The translations under genes and the position numbers were made by a program. The notes under the pieces were generated by a model. It was not told the DNA's origin, did not search any database, and worked only from the letters and a program-made list of their open reading frames with translations. This document shows, piece by piece, positions 5,438-6,593 of a stretch of DNA of 6,593 nt; positions within the stretch are counted from its first letter, which is position 1; each line of letters opens with the position of its first letter. This stretch comes from Dethiosulfovibrio sp. (lineage in GTDB: Bacteria; Synergistota; Synergistia; Synergistales; Dethiosulfovibrionaceae): contig JAQUTB010000098.1 in NCBI GenBank assembly GCA_028709985.1, positions 1-6,593 on the forward strand, written 5' to 3'.

Positions 5438-6593
5438 ACAACCTTCATATAATCACCCTCGGCTGTCCGAAGAACTCGGTCGACAGCGAATTTCTGGCAG
5501 GGTGGTTGGATCTCTCCCGTTGGAAATTGGTCTATGACGTCCAACAGGCAGACGTGGTCGTCGTCAACACCTGTGGCTTTATACAGCCAGCTGTGGAGGA
5601 GAGCATCGACGTTATACTCGACCTGGAGAGGATGAAGGAGCAGGGGGCCATAAAGGCCATAGCCGTGGTCGGATGTATGGTCAACCGCTACGGAGAGGAC
5701 CTTAAAAGGGAGTTCCCGTCGGTGGACTACTGGGCTGAGGCGGAGGATTGGGAAAAACTAGCTAAATCCATGGGGCTGGGGTCCGACTTCTATGGCAGAA
5801 AAATCCTATCCCCATCTCCATGGACTAGATACTTGAAGGTCGGGGAGGGTTGTAACACTCGCTGTTCCTTCTGCACCATCCCATCGATAAGGGGGCCCCT
5901 TAAAAGTAAAGACGCCGACGGATTGGTGAGGGAGGCGGTAGCGATGGTCGAAGAGGGGGCCAAAGAGCTCTGTCTCGTCGGGCAGGATCTCACCGTCTAC
6001 GGCCTCGACCTGTACGGCAGGCCCTCTCTGGAGACGCTTTTGGACAGGTTGGAGGGCGATCTGCCGGAGGACGTCTGGATAAGGCTCTTCTACCTCCACC
6101 CCTCCAGGGTCGACGAGAGGCTCGTGCGGAGGGTGTTGGAAAGCCCCAGGATAGTGCCATGGCTTGACGTACCGGTTCAGCATGTGGACGACGATATACT
6201 GAGGGCCATGAACCGACCTCCTGCGGAGGCCCACATAAGGGAGCTGTTTCGCAAGGGGAGGGAGCTCTACCCCGACTTTGCCTTCAGGACCACCCTAATG
6301 GTAGGCTTCCCCGGAGAGACGGAGGAGAAGTTCCAGTCTCTTCTGGACTTCGTGGAGGACGTCCAATTCGACCGGATGGGCGCTTTCACCTACTGTGCCG
6401 AGGAAGGTACCCCGGCAGCCTCCATGGAAGGTCAGGTCCCTCAGGAGGTAAAGGACGCCAGATACGCCGAGCTTATGGAGCTTCAACAGGGAATCTCCCT
6501 GGATAGACAGAGGAGCTTTGTGGGCAAGGAGATCCAGGTTCTCGTCGAGGACGTCGACCATGAGGACGGCATCAGATGGGGGCGGTCCTTCCG
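5434..6593 (+). CDS. rimO: Ribosomal protein S12 methylthiotransferase RimO (3' end beyond the window)
   Basis: The frame opens at the ATG at 5434 and is still open at the right edge after 386 codons, of roughly 430-440 usual for the family. The enzyme is a radical SAM protein that adds a methylthio group to the conserved aspartate of ribosomal protein S12. The N-terminal methylthiotransferase domain has its three cluster cysteines: Cys11 (LGCPKNSVDSE), Cys47 (VNTCGF) and Cys81 (VVGCMV). The radical SAM motif GCNTRCSFC gives Cys140, Cys144 and Cys147. WLDVPVQHVDDDILRAMNR (243-261) is the RimO-type version of a segment that reads LPVQSGS in the tRNA enzyme MiaB, which favours RimO. The C-terminal TRAM domain begins near residue 362 and is cut by the edge. 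There is only a weak, distant GAAGG (5416-5420) upstream, so translation probably relies on coupling through the ATGA overlap with rodZ. Confidence 0.94.
   Translation, partial: MNNLHIITLGCPKNSVDSEFLAGWLDLSRWKLVYDVQQADVVVVNTCGFIQPAVEESIDVILDLERMKEQGAIKAIAVVGCMVNRYGEDLKREFPSVDYWAEAEDWEKLAKSMGLGSDFYGRKILSPSPWTRYLKVGEGCNTRCSFCTIPSIRGPLKSKDADGLVREAVAMVEEGAKELCLVGQDLTVYGLDLYGRPSLETLLDRLEGDLPEDVWIRLFYLHPSRVDERLVRRVLESPRIVPWLDVPVQHVDDDILRAMNRPPAEAHIRELFRKGRELYPDFAFRTTLMVGFPGETEEKFQSLLDFVEDVQFDRMGAFTYCAEEGTPAASMEGQVPQEVKDARYAELMELQQGISLDRQRSFVGKEIQVLVEDVDHEDGIRWGRSF

Noticed and set aside
5806..6234. Minus-strand open frame of 142 codons opposite rimO
   Set aside because: It lies opposite the radical SAM core. 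The apparent coding quality is explained by the codon bias of the sense gene.
5434..6593. Identification as MiaB (tRNA methylthiotransferase) instead of RimO
   Set aside because: The VPVQH form rather than LPVQSGS, the LGCPKNSVDSE N-terminus and the rodZ neighbour all favour RimO.
1..6593. CRISPR array, insertion sequence, tRNA, riboswitch or phage-like element
   Set aside because: No spaced direct repeats, terminal inverted repeats, transposase motifs or tRNA-like cloverleaf were seen. The window is almost fully occupied by core genes.

Overview
The window is a compact, entirely plus-strand stretch of bacterial chromosome with moderately high GC. Arginine is often written AGG/AGA and isoleucine ATA. 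The gene order and the protein flavours (DUF6391 beside a YugP-type peptidase, a kinase-less PASTA protein, RodZ followed by rimO) suggest a diderm anaerobe of the Synergistota, perhaps close to Dethiosulfovibrio. That taxonomic call is an inference from memory; no database search was possible. There are no signs of mobile elements, CRISPR, tRNA, rRNA or phage: this is a core housekeeping and envelope operon.

Layout. Bases 1-86 hold the last 27 codons of a probable YugP-family membrane zinc metallopeptidase. The gap at 87-191 contains a 14-bp perfect palindrome, a TATACT promoter-like box and a strong intrinsic-terminator hairpin (136-167). A tightly packed operon follows: DUF6391 membrane protein (192-878), rsmB (878-2281), a membrane-anchored protein with three PASTA domains (2296-3501), rpe (3480-4178), a RodZ-like protein with two DUF4115-like domains (4175-5437), and rimO (5434 to beyond the right edge). 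Four of the five junctions overlap (TGATG, 22 nt, ATGA, ATGA) and the fifth is only 14 nt, so the genes are probably co-transcribed and in part translationally coupled. No gene-free stretch exceeds about 105 bases.

How the genes fit together. Two products modify the ribosome (RsmB on 16S rRNA, RimO on protein S12), one belongs to the pentose phosphate pathway (Rpe), and two are predicted single-pass membrane proteins of cell-wall growth and shape (the PASTA protein and RodZ). In many Firmicutes, rsmB and rpe bracket rlmN, a PP2C phosphatase, the PASTA kinase prkC and rsgA. Here that whole interval is one PASTA protein with no kinase domain, which is the most interesting feature of the window. 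The protein also has a Pro/Gln-rich linker and a C-terminal domain of about 70 residues that I cannot assign.

Several starts need correcting from the longest possible frame: 192 rather than 93 for the DUF6391 gene, 878 for rsmB rather than any upstream start, and TTG 2296 rather than 2221 for the PASTA gene.
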